From assembly GCF_000317575.1 (NCBI RefSeq), contig NC_019748.1, forward strand, positions 3,182,501 to 3,246,500: a stretch of 64,000 nt of DNA, read 5' to 3'. The position numbers and the translations under genes were made by a program. The notes beneath the pieces were generated by a model. The model saw only the letters and a list, made by a program, of their open reading frames with translations. It did not search any database and had not been told where the DNA came from. Positions within the stretch are counted from its first letter, which is position 1, and each line of letters starts with the position of its first letter. Below, piece by piece: positions 55,983-64,000 of this stretch. This DNA comes from Stanieria cyanosphaera PCC 7437 (GTDB lineage Bacteria > Cyanobacteriota > Cyanobacteriia > Cyanobacteriales > Xenococcaceae).

Positions 55983-57893
55983 ATGTTATCTAAACAAGTT
56001 GTCGAACCAATTCGTATCAACGCCAGAACCACAGATGTCTTTGATATTTTTAATATTAAACAATATGTAGGTGCAAACCCTTATTTAAATAAAGCAGCTT
56101 TAGTTTTTGACTTCGCATTTACAGAATCTGCCCAACCACTACCAATAGAAAATTATTTGACTGTTATTGGCGATCGCTATCCCCGCCTTAAAGAAATTGA
56201 ATATCAATCTTATGCAGAGTTATTTGCTTCTACTGTAGCTGAAGTCAATAAATTGGAAATGGATTTACACCTAAAAAGTTGGAGTGTTAAACCCATAGAA
56301 GAAATTAATAGAATTGCGATCGAGTCTCTTCATCACCGAACAACTAAAGAAGTCGTTTATTGTGTTTGGGATTGGTTTGAGTTTATTACCCAAGGCGAAG
56401 AATTTGAGTTATCGCAACAGATTACCATCTTACAACAATTATTTCGTAACTCGGTTTACGGTGGCCCTACAGTCTATGCACTTCTACGTACAGCAAATGA
56501 AAAAAACATTCCCACTTTTTATCTTTGGGATGAAGGTTTAATGCAATATGGCTACGGGAAACAACAGGTACGTGGAATTGCTACTACCTTTGACGTTGAT
56601 AGTCATTTAGATTCTGATTTTACTACCCAAAAAGATGATTGTAAAAAATTTCTGCAAGAATTAGGTTTTCCCGTTCCTAGAGGAGATGTAGTCTTTTCTT
56701 TAGCAGAAGCACAGGAAGTAGCAGAAGAAATTGGTTATCCTGTGGCGGTTAAACCCGTTGCCGGTCATAAAGGTATTGGTGTTACAGCCGACGTACAGAA
56801 TGAAATAGAATTAGAAGCAGCTTATAATCGCGCTGTAGCAGGTATTCCCCGAGAAGAAAAAATTTGTATTATTGTCGAAAATAGTATTGCAGGACATGAT
56901 TATCGTTTACTTTGCGTCAATGGTAGATTTGTAGCAGCTACCGAACGAAAACCAGCTTATGTAGTTGGAGATGGTTATTCAACTATTGCCGAACTGATTG
57001 AAAAAGAAAATTATTCGCCTAATCGTAGTGATACTCCTACTTCCCCGATGGGTAAAATCAAAACCGATGAAGCGATGCATCTTTATTTAGAAGAACAAGG
57101 ATTAGATTTAGATAGGGTAATTGAACGCGATCGCACTGTATATTTACGCAAAGTCGCCAATCTTTCTTCGGGAGGATTTAGCCTCGATGCAACTAACAGA
57201 GTTCATCCTGATAATATTATTTTGGCGCAGGATATTGCTCAACATTTTCGTCTCACCTGTTTGGGAATTGATATTATTACTAACGATGTTGCTCGTTCAT
57301 GGAAAGAAACTAGTTTTGGCATCATTGAAATTAATGCTGCACCAGGGGTTTATATGCACCTCAAACCAGCCATTGGTGAACCAGTCGATGTGACTGCCCG
57401 TATTCTTGAAACCTTTTTTGAAACAGAAAAAAATGCCCGCATTCCGATTATTACCTTTAATCGCGTCTCAATTCGTCAACTCCAAAAATTATGCGATCGC
57501 ATTTTAATGTCTCATCCTGATTGGACAATTGGCGCAGTTTGTCGTGAGGGCATCTTAATTAATCGTTCCGAAAAAATCCTCAATCGTCATTACAACACCA
57601 ATGTTCTTAATCTGCTACGCAACCCCAAACTAGACTTACTAATTGCTGAATATGATGAAGACGCATTGGAAGCAGAAGGAATGTTTTATCACGGTAGTAA
57701 TTTAGTAGTATTGGAAGATCCTAGTGAAACAGAAATGATCCTAGGACGAGATGTTTTTTCAGATTCTACGGTAGTAATTAAACAAGGCAGAGAAATTACC
57801 ATCAAACGGAAAGGGTTACTAGAACAATATGAATTAGAAGCAGAAGAACTAATCGAACAAGTTTATTTAAAAGAAATTGGCACTATTTCCTAG
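55983..57893 (+). CDS. cphA2: Cyanophycin synthetase of the short CphA2 type
   Basis: 636 residues, against about 870 for CphA1. It has an N-terminal domain (1-160), an ATP-grasp domain (about 215-480) with VAVKPVAGHKGIGVT, IIVENSIAGHDYRLL, ATERKPAYVVGDG and FGIIEINAAPGVYMHLKPA, and a shortened C-terminal region (490-636). The Mur-ligase P-loop (GTNGKTT-type) of CphA1 is absent. Family knowledge: CphA2 enzymes polymerise beta-Asp-Arg dipeptides with one ATP per step, recycling cyanophycin. No cphA1, cphB or isoaspartyl dipeptidase gene is adjacent. Confidence 0.88.
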   Translation: MLSKQVVEPIRINARTTDVFDIFNIKQYVGANPYLNKAALVFDFAFTESAQPLPIENYLTVIGDRYPRLKEIEYQSYAELFASTVAEVNKLEMDLHLKSWSVKPIEEINRIAIESLHHRTTKEVVYCVWDWFEFITQGEEFELSQQITILQQLFRNSVYGGPTVYALLRTANEKNIPTFYLWDEGLMQYGYGKQQVRGIATTFDVDSHLDSDFTTQKDDCKKFLQELGFPVPRGDVVFSLAEAQEVAEEIGYPVAVKPVAGHKGIGVTADVQNEIELEAAYNRAVAGIPREEKICIIVENSIAGHDYRLLCVNGRFVAATERKPAYVVGDGYSTIAELIEKENYSPNRSDTPTSPMGKIKTDEAMHLYLEEQGLDLDRVIERDRTVYLRKVANLSSGGFSLDATNRVHPDNIILAQDIAQHFRLTCLGIDIITNDVARSWKETSFGIIEINAAPGVYMHLKPAIGEPVDVTARILETFFETEKNARIPIITFNRVSIRQLQKLCDRILMSHPDWTIGAVCREGILINRSEKILNRHYNTNVLNLLRNPKLDLLIAEYDEDALEAEGMFYHGSNLVVLEDPSETEMILGRDVFSDSTVVIKQGREITIKRKGLLEQYELEAEELIEQVYLKEIGTIS

Positions 57894-58382
57894 TCATTTT
57901 TGGTATTTCTTTCTTCAAGCTGAACTTAATTTACGACTAAAGAAAGATTATTCAAGATTTATTTTTTTTTGGGGATGGCAATTGGCAACAAAAAGATACC
58001 TCAGCAGGAAATCGTGAAAATCCCACAGGTACTATGCCTGGAGGCTAAATAAATCTTTTCCCATTTTTGTTACACCAAGAGCAAAAACTATTTAAATATT
58101 GCGATCAATAAAGTAGGAGAGTAAGCTATTCTCCTGCTTATTTTTTTAGCTAAAAATTTATAGCCTTATGTTATGTGTATTAAAACATCATATGTAACGT
58201 AGGAGGTATTGACCAATCTTCCTTACCTGGTTGTTGTATTCTGGGATATTAAGTGAGAATTTTTTGAGTAACTTCTAGTAATTTTCGGCTGATTAAGGTA
58301 TGAATATCTTGTAAACAGCAAACTTCATTTTTAAATTAAAAGTTTATAGCCACAGTTAATTATCATCAATCTAATTAAGCTA
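57894..58382. other. Intergenic region after cphA2
   Basis: 489 bp. A start-less open segment ending WQQKDTSAGNRENPTGTMPG before TAA (to about 58049) looks protein-like but is unrecognised. It is followed by a terminator at 58111. The remainder is AT-rich. Confidence 0.4.
58111..58147 (+). terminator. Intrinsic terminator downstream of cphA2
   Basis: AAGTAGGAGA (58111-58120) pairs with TCTCCTGCTT (58130-58139), one wobble, followed by ATTTTTTT. Confidence 0.8.
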
Positions 58383-58745
58383 ATGAACAGCCAAAAAAAA
58401 ATAATTACTCAATTAGATGTCCAAATCTTCAGCCACATCTACAAGATTTTCTTTAAAGGAATAATTATCTTAGCTAGCTTGAGTTTAATCAACCTTGAAG
58501 CAAAGGCATCTTCTCCTGAAGCTTGGGAAAAACATCAACAAGAAGTAATTTCTAAATGTTTTCAAGCCAGTAAACTTCGTAACCCCCAGCCTGTTGGCAA
58601 AATCATTCTTTTTAGTGATGAAGTAGGTTATGATGCTCTATCTATAAAAGGTCACTATCAACAACCTCACATGAACAACCAAAAAACTCAAGTACTTTGT
58701 TTATTCAACCGCAGAACTCGTAAAGCTTATATTGGTGAGAAATAG
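58383..58745 (+). CDS. Small secreted conserved hypothetical protein
   Basis: 120 residues. A signal or anchor helix at about 24-42 (IFFKGIIILASLSLINLEAK), with possible cleavage after AKA. The mature part carries VGYDALSIKGHYQQPHMNNQ and CLFNRRTRKAYIGEK, a pattern I have seen in cyanobacterial hypothetical proteins. Function unknown. Confidence 0.65.
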   Translation: MNSQKKIITQLDVQIFSHIYKIFFKGIIILASLSLINLEAKASSPEAWEKHQQEVISKCFQASKLRNPQPVGKIILFSDEVGYDALSIKGHYQQPHMNNQKTQVLCLFNRRTRKAYIGEK

Positions 58746-58852
58746 ATATTTAATATTTTAAAGAAAAAACTTAATTTTGCTTCATGATCGAAATAGGTTA
58801 GTCTCATTAAGCGTGAAGGCTTATCAAAAAGCTACCTTTAAAAGAAGTGCAG

Positions 58853-59224
58853 ATGGGAGAAATACAGTCAGCAGCCGTTCTCACTGTAGATACGATCTTT
58901 ACCTGGCAACCAAATGGGTATAGTATCGACTGTCAATGTCGTCTGAGAATTTATAAGCTTTCTTTTGATACAGCTATAGTAATTGCCTCTCAACTTCCAG
59001 AAGATTCGAGTATAGCATTGAACGGGATGATGCTACAGCTAATTCACTTGGTTTGTTATCGTTTTGGTCTTGCTCCTAACAAAACTATGTGGATTGAACA
59101 TGATCCAGGATGGCATCCAAATAAGCAGGAAAAATATTACGAAGTCATTTTGGTTTGGAATGAAGCTAGTTGGCACAAAAGCAGTAAGCATAAAATTGAA
59201 CAGTTGCTTGGACAACCATTGTAA
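58853..59224 (+). CDS. Hypothetical protein
   Basis: 123 residues from ATG 58853; a GTG at 58847 would add two. Soluble, alpha/beta composition, with TIFTWQPNGYSIDCQCRLRI, IVIASQLPEDSS and MWIEHDPGWHPNKQEKYYEV. Not recognised. It follows the small secreted protein by 107 bp on the same strand. Confidence 0.6.
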   Translation: MGEIQSAAVLTVDTIFTWQPNGYSIDCQCRLRIYKLSFDTAIVIASQLPEDSSIALNGMMLQLIHLVCYRFGLAPNKTMWIEHDPGWHPNKQEKYYEVILVWNEASWHKSSKHKIEQLLGQPL

Positions 59225-59350
59225 AGAGATGAATAATATCAAGCAATTACACTTTTTCAAGAAAATTTAGCAAATAGCGCTTGATTTACTCTCAATAAAT
59301 CATCATTAGCTTGGTTCAGCTTTTTTAGCTTCATCAAAATTCCTGGGTAG

Positions 59351-59380
59351 AAACCCCGTCCTTCTAGGACGGCTTTACAT
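59351..59380 (+). mobile_element. Left end of the intact tnpB element
   Basis: CCGTCCT (59356-59362) pairs with AGGACGG (59366-59372) around TCT, directly before the tnpB start. This is a typical IS200/IS605 subterminal hairpin. The exact left boundary was not determined. Confidence 0.6.
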
Positions 59381-59402
59381 TAAACGTGTTAAAATGTGAG
59401 GC

Positions 59403-60644
59403 ATGACTGAACGTGCCTACAAGTTTCGCTTTTACCCAACACTATCGCAAGAAAATCTCTTGCGACGGACAATGGGTTGTGTGCGTTTGGTCTACAACAA
59501 AGCTTTGGCTGCAAGAACAATCGCTTGGTATGAAAAACAAACAAGAATTGATTACAAACAAACTTCTAGTTTGTTGACCAGTTGGAAGAAAACCGAAGAA
59601 CTTGATTTTCTCAATGAGGTTAGCTGCGTACCTTTGCAGCAATGCTTGAGGCATTTGCAAAAAGCCTTTTCTAACTTTTGGGGCAAAAGAGCTAAATATC
59701 CTCGTTTTAAGAAAAAACGTAATGGTGGTTCGGCAGAATTTACCAAGTCGGCTTTTAAGTACCGAGATGGTAAAGTTTGGCTGGCTAAGTGCAGCGAACC
59801 ATTGAATATCGTTTGGTCGAGGTATCTTCCACAAGGATGCGAACCATCGACTGTTACTGTTAAACTCGAACCTTCTGGTAGATGGTTCGTTTCTTTGTTG
59901 GTTGATGATTATACCGTAGAAGTACTTCCACCAACTGAGCAAAAGATTGGATTGGATGTTGGTGTTTCTAGTCTGCTTAGTACCAGTGATGGTGACAAGA
60001 TAGCTAATCCCAAGCATTTTAATCGGCTGTATCAGAAGCTTGCGTGCGCACAAAAGGAACTGAGTCGGAAAACCAAAGGCTCTAGTAACCGAGAGCGCGC
60101 GCGACTTAAAGTAGCCAGAATACACGCCAAAATTAAAGATGCTCGTACCGATTTTCTGCACAAATTGACTACTCGCTTGGTTCGCTTGTATAGCTTGATT
60201 GCTATTGAAGACTTGGCGGTGAGCAACATGGTTAAGAATCGCAAGCTGGCTCGTTCTCTTAGCGATGCTGCCATCTGTCAAATGTTTCGTCAACTTGAAT
60301 ATAAATGTGAGTGGTACGGGCGAAAATTGGTCAAGATTGACCGCTTTTTTCCTAGCTCTAAACGATGTCACCATTGCGGTTTTGTAATGGATAAGTTGCC
60401 TTTGAATATTCGCAGTTGGGATTGCCCTAGCTGTAAGACAACAGGCATTGATAGAGACATCAACGCTGGAAAAAATATACTCGCTGCGGGACTCGCAGTG
60501 ATTGTCTGTGGAGCGGACATAAGACCCGATAACCATAGTGTTAAAGGAGCGAGTGCGGTCTTGGGGGTTTCCCCCATGAGCAACTCGCGTAGGCAGTTGC
60601 GAAAAACCGCGCACAGCGGAAGGAAACAGAAACCTAAGTCGTGA
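59403..60644 (+). CDS. tnpB: IS200/IS605-family TnpB RNA-guided nuclease, intact
   Basis: 413 residues. The N-terminal helical/WED region opens MTERAYKFRFYPTLSQENLL. RuvC residues are D185 (IGLDVGV), E269 (AIEDLAVSNM) and D352 (DRDINAGKNI), with zinc ribbon C322/C325...C341/C344. All catalytic positions are present. No tnpA lies nearby, so it is an orphan or non-autonomous element. The last ~35 residues beyond the usual core (ASAVLGVSPMSNSRRQL) are encoded by a 34-bp hairpin repeat. It is only distantly similar to the broken tnpB at 13.3 kb. The 390-codon frame on the opposite strand is a shadow. Confidence 0.93.
   Translation: MTERAYKFRFYPTLSQENLLRRTMGCVRLVYNKALAARTIAWYEKQTRIDYKQTSSLLTSWKKTEELDFLNEVSCVPLQQCLRHLQKAFSNFWGKRAKYPRFKKKRNGGSAEFTKSAFKYRDGKVWLAKCSEPLNIVWSRYLPQGCEPSTVTVKLEPSGRWFVSLLVDDYTVEVLPPTEQKIGLDVGVSSLLSTSDGDKIANPKHFNRLYQKLACAQKELSRKTKGSSNRERARLKVARIHAKIKDARTDFLHKLTTRLVRLYSLIAIEDLAVSNMVKNRKLARSLSDAAICQMFRQLEYKCEWYGRKLVKIDRFFPSSKRCHHCGFVMDKLPLNIRSWDCPSCKTTGIDRDINAGKNILAAGLAVIVCGADIRPDNHSVKGASAVLGVSPMSNSRRQLRKTAHSGRKQKPKS
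60552..60585 (-). repeat. 34-bp G5/C5 hairpin repeat, copy 3 (inside tnpB)
   Basis: Reverse complement of 39404-39437, identical over 34 bp. Here it is bracketed by GCGAGT/ACTCGC and is read as the TnpB C-terminus. Confidence 0.85.
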
Positions 60645-60685
60645 GTCTTAGGAATCACCGCCCTAGAAGTGCGGTGAGGATGTCA
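60633..60685 (+). mobile_element. Right end of the intact tnpB element / omega-RNA 3' part
   Basis: Two hairpins follow each other: CCTAAG/CTTAGG (60633-60638, 60647-60652), spanning the tnpB stop, and TCACCGC/GCGGTGA (60655-60661, 60671-60677). The omega RNA would end here and the next bases would be the guide. The exact end is not fixed. Confidence 0.55.
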
Positions 60686-60975
60686 ATGTTATAGCAGTAC
60701 AAAGAAAGATTAGGACATCATTATAAATCGTAGGGGCGATTCATGAAGCGGAGGGGCTGTGTGTGGGGTCTGAAGTTGGCGAGGCAACTTCGCCAACCAC
60801 TCCTTACAGGGTTTTTTGTCCTAACATATTTGCGTAGTCTGATAGTTGTTTTGTTATCAAGCTTGTTAATCTACTGAAAAAAATTTTTCTAAACCTCTGC
60901 ATAAAAAAATCATTACCAACATACTTAGTAATTGAAAGCAAAAATCAAACAAAATTACTTTAAAGGTCTAGAACA
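60686..60975. other. Intergenic region before the curlin-like gene
   Basis: No gene. It contains CGTAGGGGCGATTCATGAA (half of a common cyanobacterial palindromic repeat) at about 60729, and GTTGGCG/CGCCAAC at about 60775-60797 followed by ACAGGGTTTTTT. The latter could terminate transcription from the tnpB side. Confidence 0.45.
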
Positions 60976-61311
60976 ATGAAAAAAGCTGCACTAATCATCT
61001 CCACTCTCGCTTTAGCTCTTTCTCCCGTAGCTGCCTTTGCCGGGCAAGCACAAAGCAATGTTCAAGCTGGTTCTAATACTGCTGTCACTCATGGTATTGG
61101 TAATGTTACTAATCAAGCTGTTTCCAACGATTTAACTCAAACTCAATTAGGTTTAGATGGTTACAGTATCGATCCTCAAATTCAACAATCCGTACAAGCT
61201 GGACAAAACCAAAGTGCTACTTCAGGTATCGGCAACGTGACTAACCAAGGTGTTTACAACAGTGCTGATCAATTCCAAACTGATATTAATGTTCCTGTTT
61301 ATCCTTACTAA
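60976..61311 (+). CDS. Secreted curlin-like repeat protein
   Basis: 111 residues. Signal peptide at 1-22 (LIISTLALALSPVAAFA, cleavage after AFA). The mature part is two repeats of about 40 residues: NVQAGSNTAVTHGIGNVTNQ and SVQAGQNQSATSGIGNVTNQ, each followed by a short Q/N/S tail. Regular Gln, Asn and Gly spacing recalls curlin/CsgA amyloid repeats. Cyanobacterial proteins of this style are known, but their function is not. It has its own terminator, and no csg genes are nearby. Confidence 0.7.
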   Translation: MKKAALIISTLALALSPVAAFAGQAQSNVQAGSNTAVTHGIGNVTNQAVSNDLTQTQLGLDGYSIDPQIQQSVQAGQNQSATSGIGNVTNQGVYNSADQFQTDINVPVYPY

Positions 61312-61326
61312 ATAAAAAAATAAAAA

Positions 61327-61363
61327 GTTGGGTCTTAGTAATCTTTAACCCAACCTTTATTTA
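61327..61363 (+). terminator. Terminator after the curlin-like gene
   Basis: GTTGGGT (61327-61333) pairs with ACCCAAC (61348-61354), followed by CTTTATTTATTT. The T-run is broken, so moderately strong. Confidence 0.6.
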
Positions 61364-61396
61364 TTTGTAACTAATTTTGTTGATTGAAAATTGAGC

Positions 61397-62995
61397 TTAT
61401 CTGTGACTAGCTACCTCGATGGTTGGTGCAGATAAAGACATCATTGAATACTGATTAGTTGGAGAAATAGACGCTTCTTTTACTAAGCTAGGTACAGAAT
61501 TACGCAGTAATGCGGTTAATTGATGAGTAGTAGAGTCATAAATTTGAGTGACTATTTTGGGATACAAACCAATACCAATAATGGGTACTAACAGACAAGC
61601 AATAATAAATACTTCTCTAGGTTCAGCATCAATTAACTTGGTATGGGAGACTAACTCTTTGTTTTCTGGCCCGTAAAGCATTTCTCGCAACATGGAAAGG
61701 AGATAAATAGGTGTTAGGATTACGCCTACTGCTGCTAAGAAAACAATAATTACTTTGAAAGTAGAATTGTAAGCATCACTGGTAGCAAAACCAACAAAAA
61801 CCATCAATTCTGCAACAAAACCACTCATTCCAGGTAATGCTAGAGAAGCTAAAGAACAAGTAGTCCACATGGCAAAGATTTTTTTCATCTTCTGTCCGAC
61901 ACCACCCATTTCATCTAGCATCAGGGTATGGGTACGGTCATAAGTAGCTCCTACCATAAAGAATAAGCTTGCCCCAATCAAACCGTGAGAAATCATTTGT
62001 AGCATTGCCCCACTGACACCCAAATCGGTAAAAGAGGCGATCCCAATTAAAACAAAACCCATGTGGGAAATCGAAGAATAAGCAATCTTGCGTTTCAAAT
62101 TTCTTTGGGCAAAGGAAGTTAAGGCTGCATAAATGATATTAACTACACCCAAAATGACTAACACAGGGGCAAAAATGGCATGGGCATCGGGTAGCATTCC
62201 AGCATTCATCCGTAGCAAGGCATAACCACCCATCTTTAACAAGATACCAGCCAGTAACATATGAGCGGGTGCAGTTGCTTCACCGTGGGCATCAGGTAAC
62301 CAAGTATGCAGAGGAAAAATAGGCAATTTGACACCATAGGCAATCAAAAAGCCAGCATACAAGAATAATTGCAGATTAAGAGCATAATCCTTAGCTGCGA
62401 TCGCACTCATGTCGAAGGTGACAGTATCACCATAAAATGCCATGGTTAAACCTGCAACCAGAATAAATAGAGAACCTCCTGCGGTATAGAGGATAAATTT
62501 GGTCGCAGCGTAAAGACGTTTTTTCCCACCCCAAATGGAGAGAATTAGATAAACCGGAACTAGTTCTAATTCCCAGGCGAGGAAAAACAACAACATATCT
62601 TGTACGGCAAACACGGCTATTTGTCCGCCATACATTGCCAGCATCAAAAAATAAAATAATTTCGGTTTAAAAGTTACTGGCCAAGCTGCCATAATAGCCA
62701 AAGTGGTAATAAAGCCAGTCAGAAGAATCAGAGGCATAGACAACCCATCTGCCCCGAGTGACCACTTTAAATCTAATTGTGGTATCCAAGAGTAACTTTC
62801 TACTAGTTGTAAATTGGGGTTACTCAAGTCATAACCAGTGTAAAAGGCGTAGGTAATTACAGCAAAATCAATTAACCCGATAATTAGGGCATACCATCGT
62901 ACAGTTTTGCCATCTTTATCAGGAATAAAAGGAATCGCAAACGAGGCGACGATAGGAAAAAGAATGATTGTCGTTAACCAAGGAAAATTTGCCAT
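61397..62995 (-). CDS. ndhD: NAD(P)H-quinone oxidoreductase subunit 4 (NdhD)
   Basis: 532 residues, about 14 membrane helices; an antiporter-like proton-pumping subunit of NDH-1 in the thylakoid. Key features are [37 protein letters not shown] (membrane Glu), [20 protein letters not shown] and [17 protein letters not shown]. The NdhD1-type sequence suggests the respiratory/cyclic complex rather than the CO2-uptake form. In many relatives ndhF1 lies upstream; here it does not. Confidence 0.95.
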   Translation of the reverse strand: MANFPWLTTIILFPIVASFAIPFIPDKDGKTVRWYALIIGLIDFAVITYAFYTGYDLSNPNLQLVESYSWIPQLDLKWSLGADGLSMPLILLTGFITTLAIMAAWPVTFKPKLFYFLMLAMYGGQIAVFAVQDMLLFFLAWELELVPVYLILSIWGGKKRLYAATKFILYTAGGSLFILVAGLTMAFYGDTVTFDMSAIAAKDYALNLQLFLYAGFLIAYGVKLPIFPLHTWLPDAHGEATAPAHMLLAGILLKMGGYALLRMNAGMLPDAHAIFAPVLVILGVVNIIYAALTSFAQRNLKRKIAYSSISHMGFVLIGIASFTDLGVSGAMLQMISHGLIGASLFFMVGATYDRTHTLMLDEMGGVGQKMKKIFAMWTTCSLASLALPGMSGFVAELMVFVGFATSDAYNSTFKVIIVFLAAVGVILTPIYLLSMLREMLYGPENKELVSHTKLIDAEPREVFIIACLLVPIIGIGLYPKIVTQIYDSTTHQLTALLRNSVPSLVKEASISPTNQYSMMSLSAPTIEVASHR

Positions 62996-63163
62996 ATTTT
63001 AGGAGAGCGAGAAATTGGTTTGGTAATTTTACTTATTAAGTCTTTTCCTTTTTCATGATCTAAGGTATTTCCAGTAACTTGGCTCATTCTTAACAAATTG
63101 TTTAGAGCATAAAGATCAATATCACCGAAGCGTAAAACTATTGCAGGCAGATCGGGAGCGAAA

Positions 63164-63400
63164 TTGCATATGAATTACCATATATGTCTTAAATGTGTGT
63201 CTTTATTAACCCAAGATTTTACTCGCATTGCTGAACTAAATGCTCAATATGCAGACTTGCCAGGAGATTTTGCCGATTTAAGTTTAATTGCCATTTCAGA
63301 ACGTTTAAATATTAGCGCGATCGCAACTTTAGATAGTGATTTTGATATCTATCGACGTTATCGTAAACAACCATTTGAGAGAATTTTTCTACCTGAATAG
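63164..63400 (+). pseudogene. PIN-domain toxin remnant
   Basis: 78 codons. The last 60 match the C-terminal half of VapC-type PIN toxins: IAELNAQYADLPGDFADLSL, IAISERLNISAIATLDSDFD and YRRYRKQPFERIF. The N-terminal half with the first Asp and Glu is missing; TTG 63164 or ATG 63170 would give only an inactive stub. No antitoxin precedes it. Confidence 0.7.
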
Positions 63401-63568
63401 AATGATAAAGCGATCGCCTTAATTTTAAGACTGTCTCTACAAAAAGTACTAATTGTAAGTTTCTTTTTATTTAATCGCACAAATTTTTTTTTCTCTCTTG
63501 CTGGTTACAATTTTTTTGTACAGATGAATTAATCTATATTTTTAGCAATACATTAAATTCTAAAACTT

Positions 63569-64000
63569 ATGAGACTCAGACCTAACTGGCTGCGCCTTAA
63601 GAAATTTGATAGCTTCTCCAATCCTATTCGTCTAGCAAAAAGAGATGGGAAGTTTGAAATTGATGGCATGGGAAGTTGGCGTTCTTATTTTGATGATCCT
63701 TATCATTTAATGTTGGCAATTCCTTGGGGTGGTTTTTTTGCCATAGTTGCTCTGAGTTACATAACTATCAATGCTCTTTTTGCTGTAATGTATTTGCTAG
63801 GTGGGGATTGCTTAGATTCACCAAGACCGATTAATTTTGAAGATGCGTTCTTTTTTAGTGTTCAAACCTTCGGCACAATTGGTTATGGTGTAATTTCTCC
63901 GAAAACTACTTATGCTAACATCATTGTTACTTTTGAAGCGATCGCCAGTTTAATAACTATTGCTTTAGTTACAGGTTTGACTTTTGCTCGATTTGCTAAA
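63569..64000 (+). CDS. KirBac-type inward-rectifier potassium channel (3' end outside window)
   Basis: 144 codons visible. A cytoplasmic N-terminus and slide helix (WRSYFDDPYHLMLAIPW) lead into membrane helix 1 (about 51-78), a pore helix (FEDAFFFSVQTFG) and the selectivity filter TIGYG (103-107), then membrane helix 2 with a glycine hinge (ALVTGLTFARF). The cytoplasmic gating domain lies beyond the window. The start ATG is at 63569. Confidence 0.92.
   Translation, partial: MRLRPNWLRLKKFDSFSNPIRLAKRDGKFEIDGMGSWRSYFDDPYHLMLAIPWGGFFAIVALSYITINALFAVMYLLGGDCLDSPRPINFEDAFFFSVQTFGTIGYGVISPKTTYANIIVTFEAIASLITIALVTGLTFARFAK

Noticed and set aside
59442-60614. 390-codon minus-strand frame opposite tnpB
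   Set aside because: It mirrors the intact tnpB, whose catalytic motifs are complete; the minus frame has no domain and a low-complexity composition.

Overview
The window is a stretch of AT-rich chromosome from a unicellular or baeocyte-forming cyanobacterium. Evidence for cyanobacteria: dozens of the palindrome GCGATCGC (HIP1), a carboxysome shell gene (ccmP), a photosynthetic-type NDH-1 subunit (ndhD), a gpmI-secG pair, sucrose-phosphate phosphatase, a short cyanophycin synthetase (CphA2 type), FO synthase subunit cofH, a CmpR-like LysR regulator and many small proteins of cyanobacterial type. Base composition and the CphA2-type gene would fit a Stanieria/Pleurocapsa-like organism, but that is inference.

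Layout. 1-7.8 kb: tatC (cut by the window edge), folP, a cupin, gpmI, secG, a chemoreceptor and an orphan OmpR-type regulator. 8-13 kb: a duplicated small-protein pair, two small conserved genes, a CDF metal exporter, a CmpR-like regulator and psiE. 13.2-14.6 kb: an IS200/IS605-type tnpB element broken by a palindromic insert. 14.6-20.9 kb: hrcA, rhodanese, a DUF3352 protein and three family-2 glycosyltransferases, the third with a nonsense codon. 21-21.9 kb: a Phd/PIN toxin-antitoxin pair beside a higA remnant. 22-36 kb: a fused peptide-ABC ATPase, a P-loop kinase-like protein, a StyA-like flavoprotein, a Gfo/Idh/MocA oxidoreductase, tRNA-Arg(CCG), an O-antigen-ligase-like/TPR protein, a B12-radical SAM enzyme, ruvA and Tat-exported phoX. 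35.7-39 kb: spp, ccmP, a pentapeptide-repeat protein and a HAD phosphatase.

39.2-40.6 kb holds two tandem copies of an unusual cassette: an upstream hairpin, a small coiled-coil gene and a 171-bp structured downstream block. The block is almost identical between copies although the genes have diverged. A 34-bp G5/C5 hairpin from this block recurs inside the 3' end of the intact tnpB at 59.4-60.6 kb. 40.7-46.2 kb: ugd and UDP-glucuronate decarboxylase (UDP-xylose supply), cofH and a polytopic glycosyltransferase-like protein. 46.4-48.5 kb: an unrecognised cluster ending in a GIY-YIG nuclease gene that appears to start on a non-AUG codon. 48.7-51.9 kb: acnB and a toxin-first RelE/antitoxin pair. 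52-59 kb: a signal-peptide membrane protein, an M15-like peptidase whose 3' end is part of a 136-bp direct repeat, cphA2 and small secreted or unknown proteins. 59.4-64 kb: the intact tnpB element, a secreted curlin-like repeat protein, ndhD, a PIN-domain remnant and a KirBac-type potassium channel (cut by the window edge).

Most genes are single housekeeping units. The accessory signal lies in the repeats, the tnpB elements, the toxin-antitoxin debris and the unknown 46.4-48.5 kb and 39.2-40.6 kb modules. No CRISPR array, rRNA or prophage structural module is visible.
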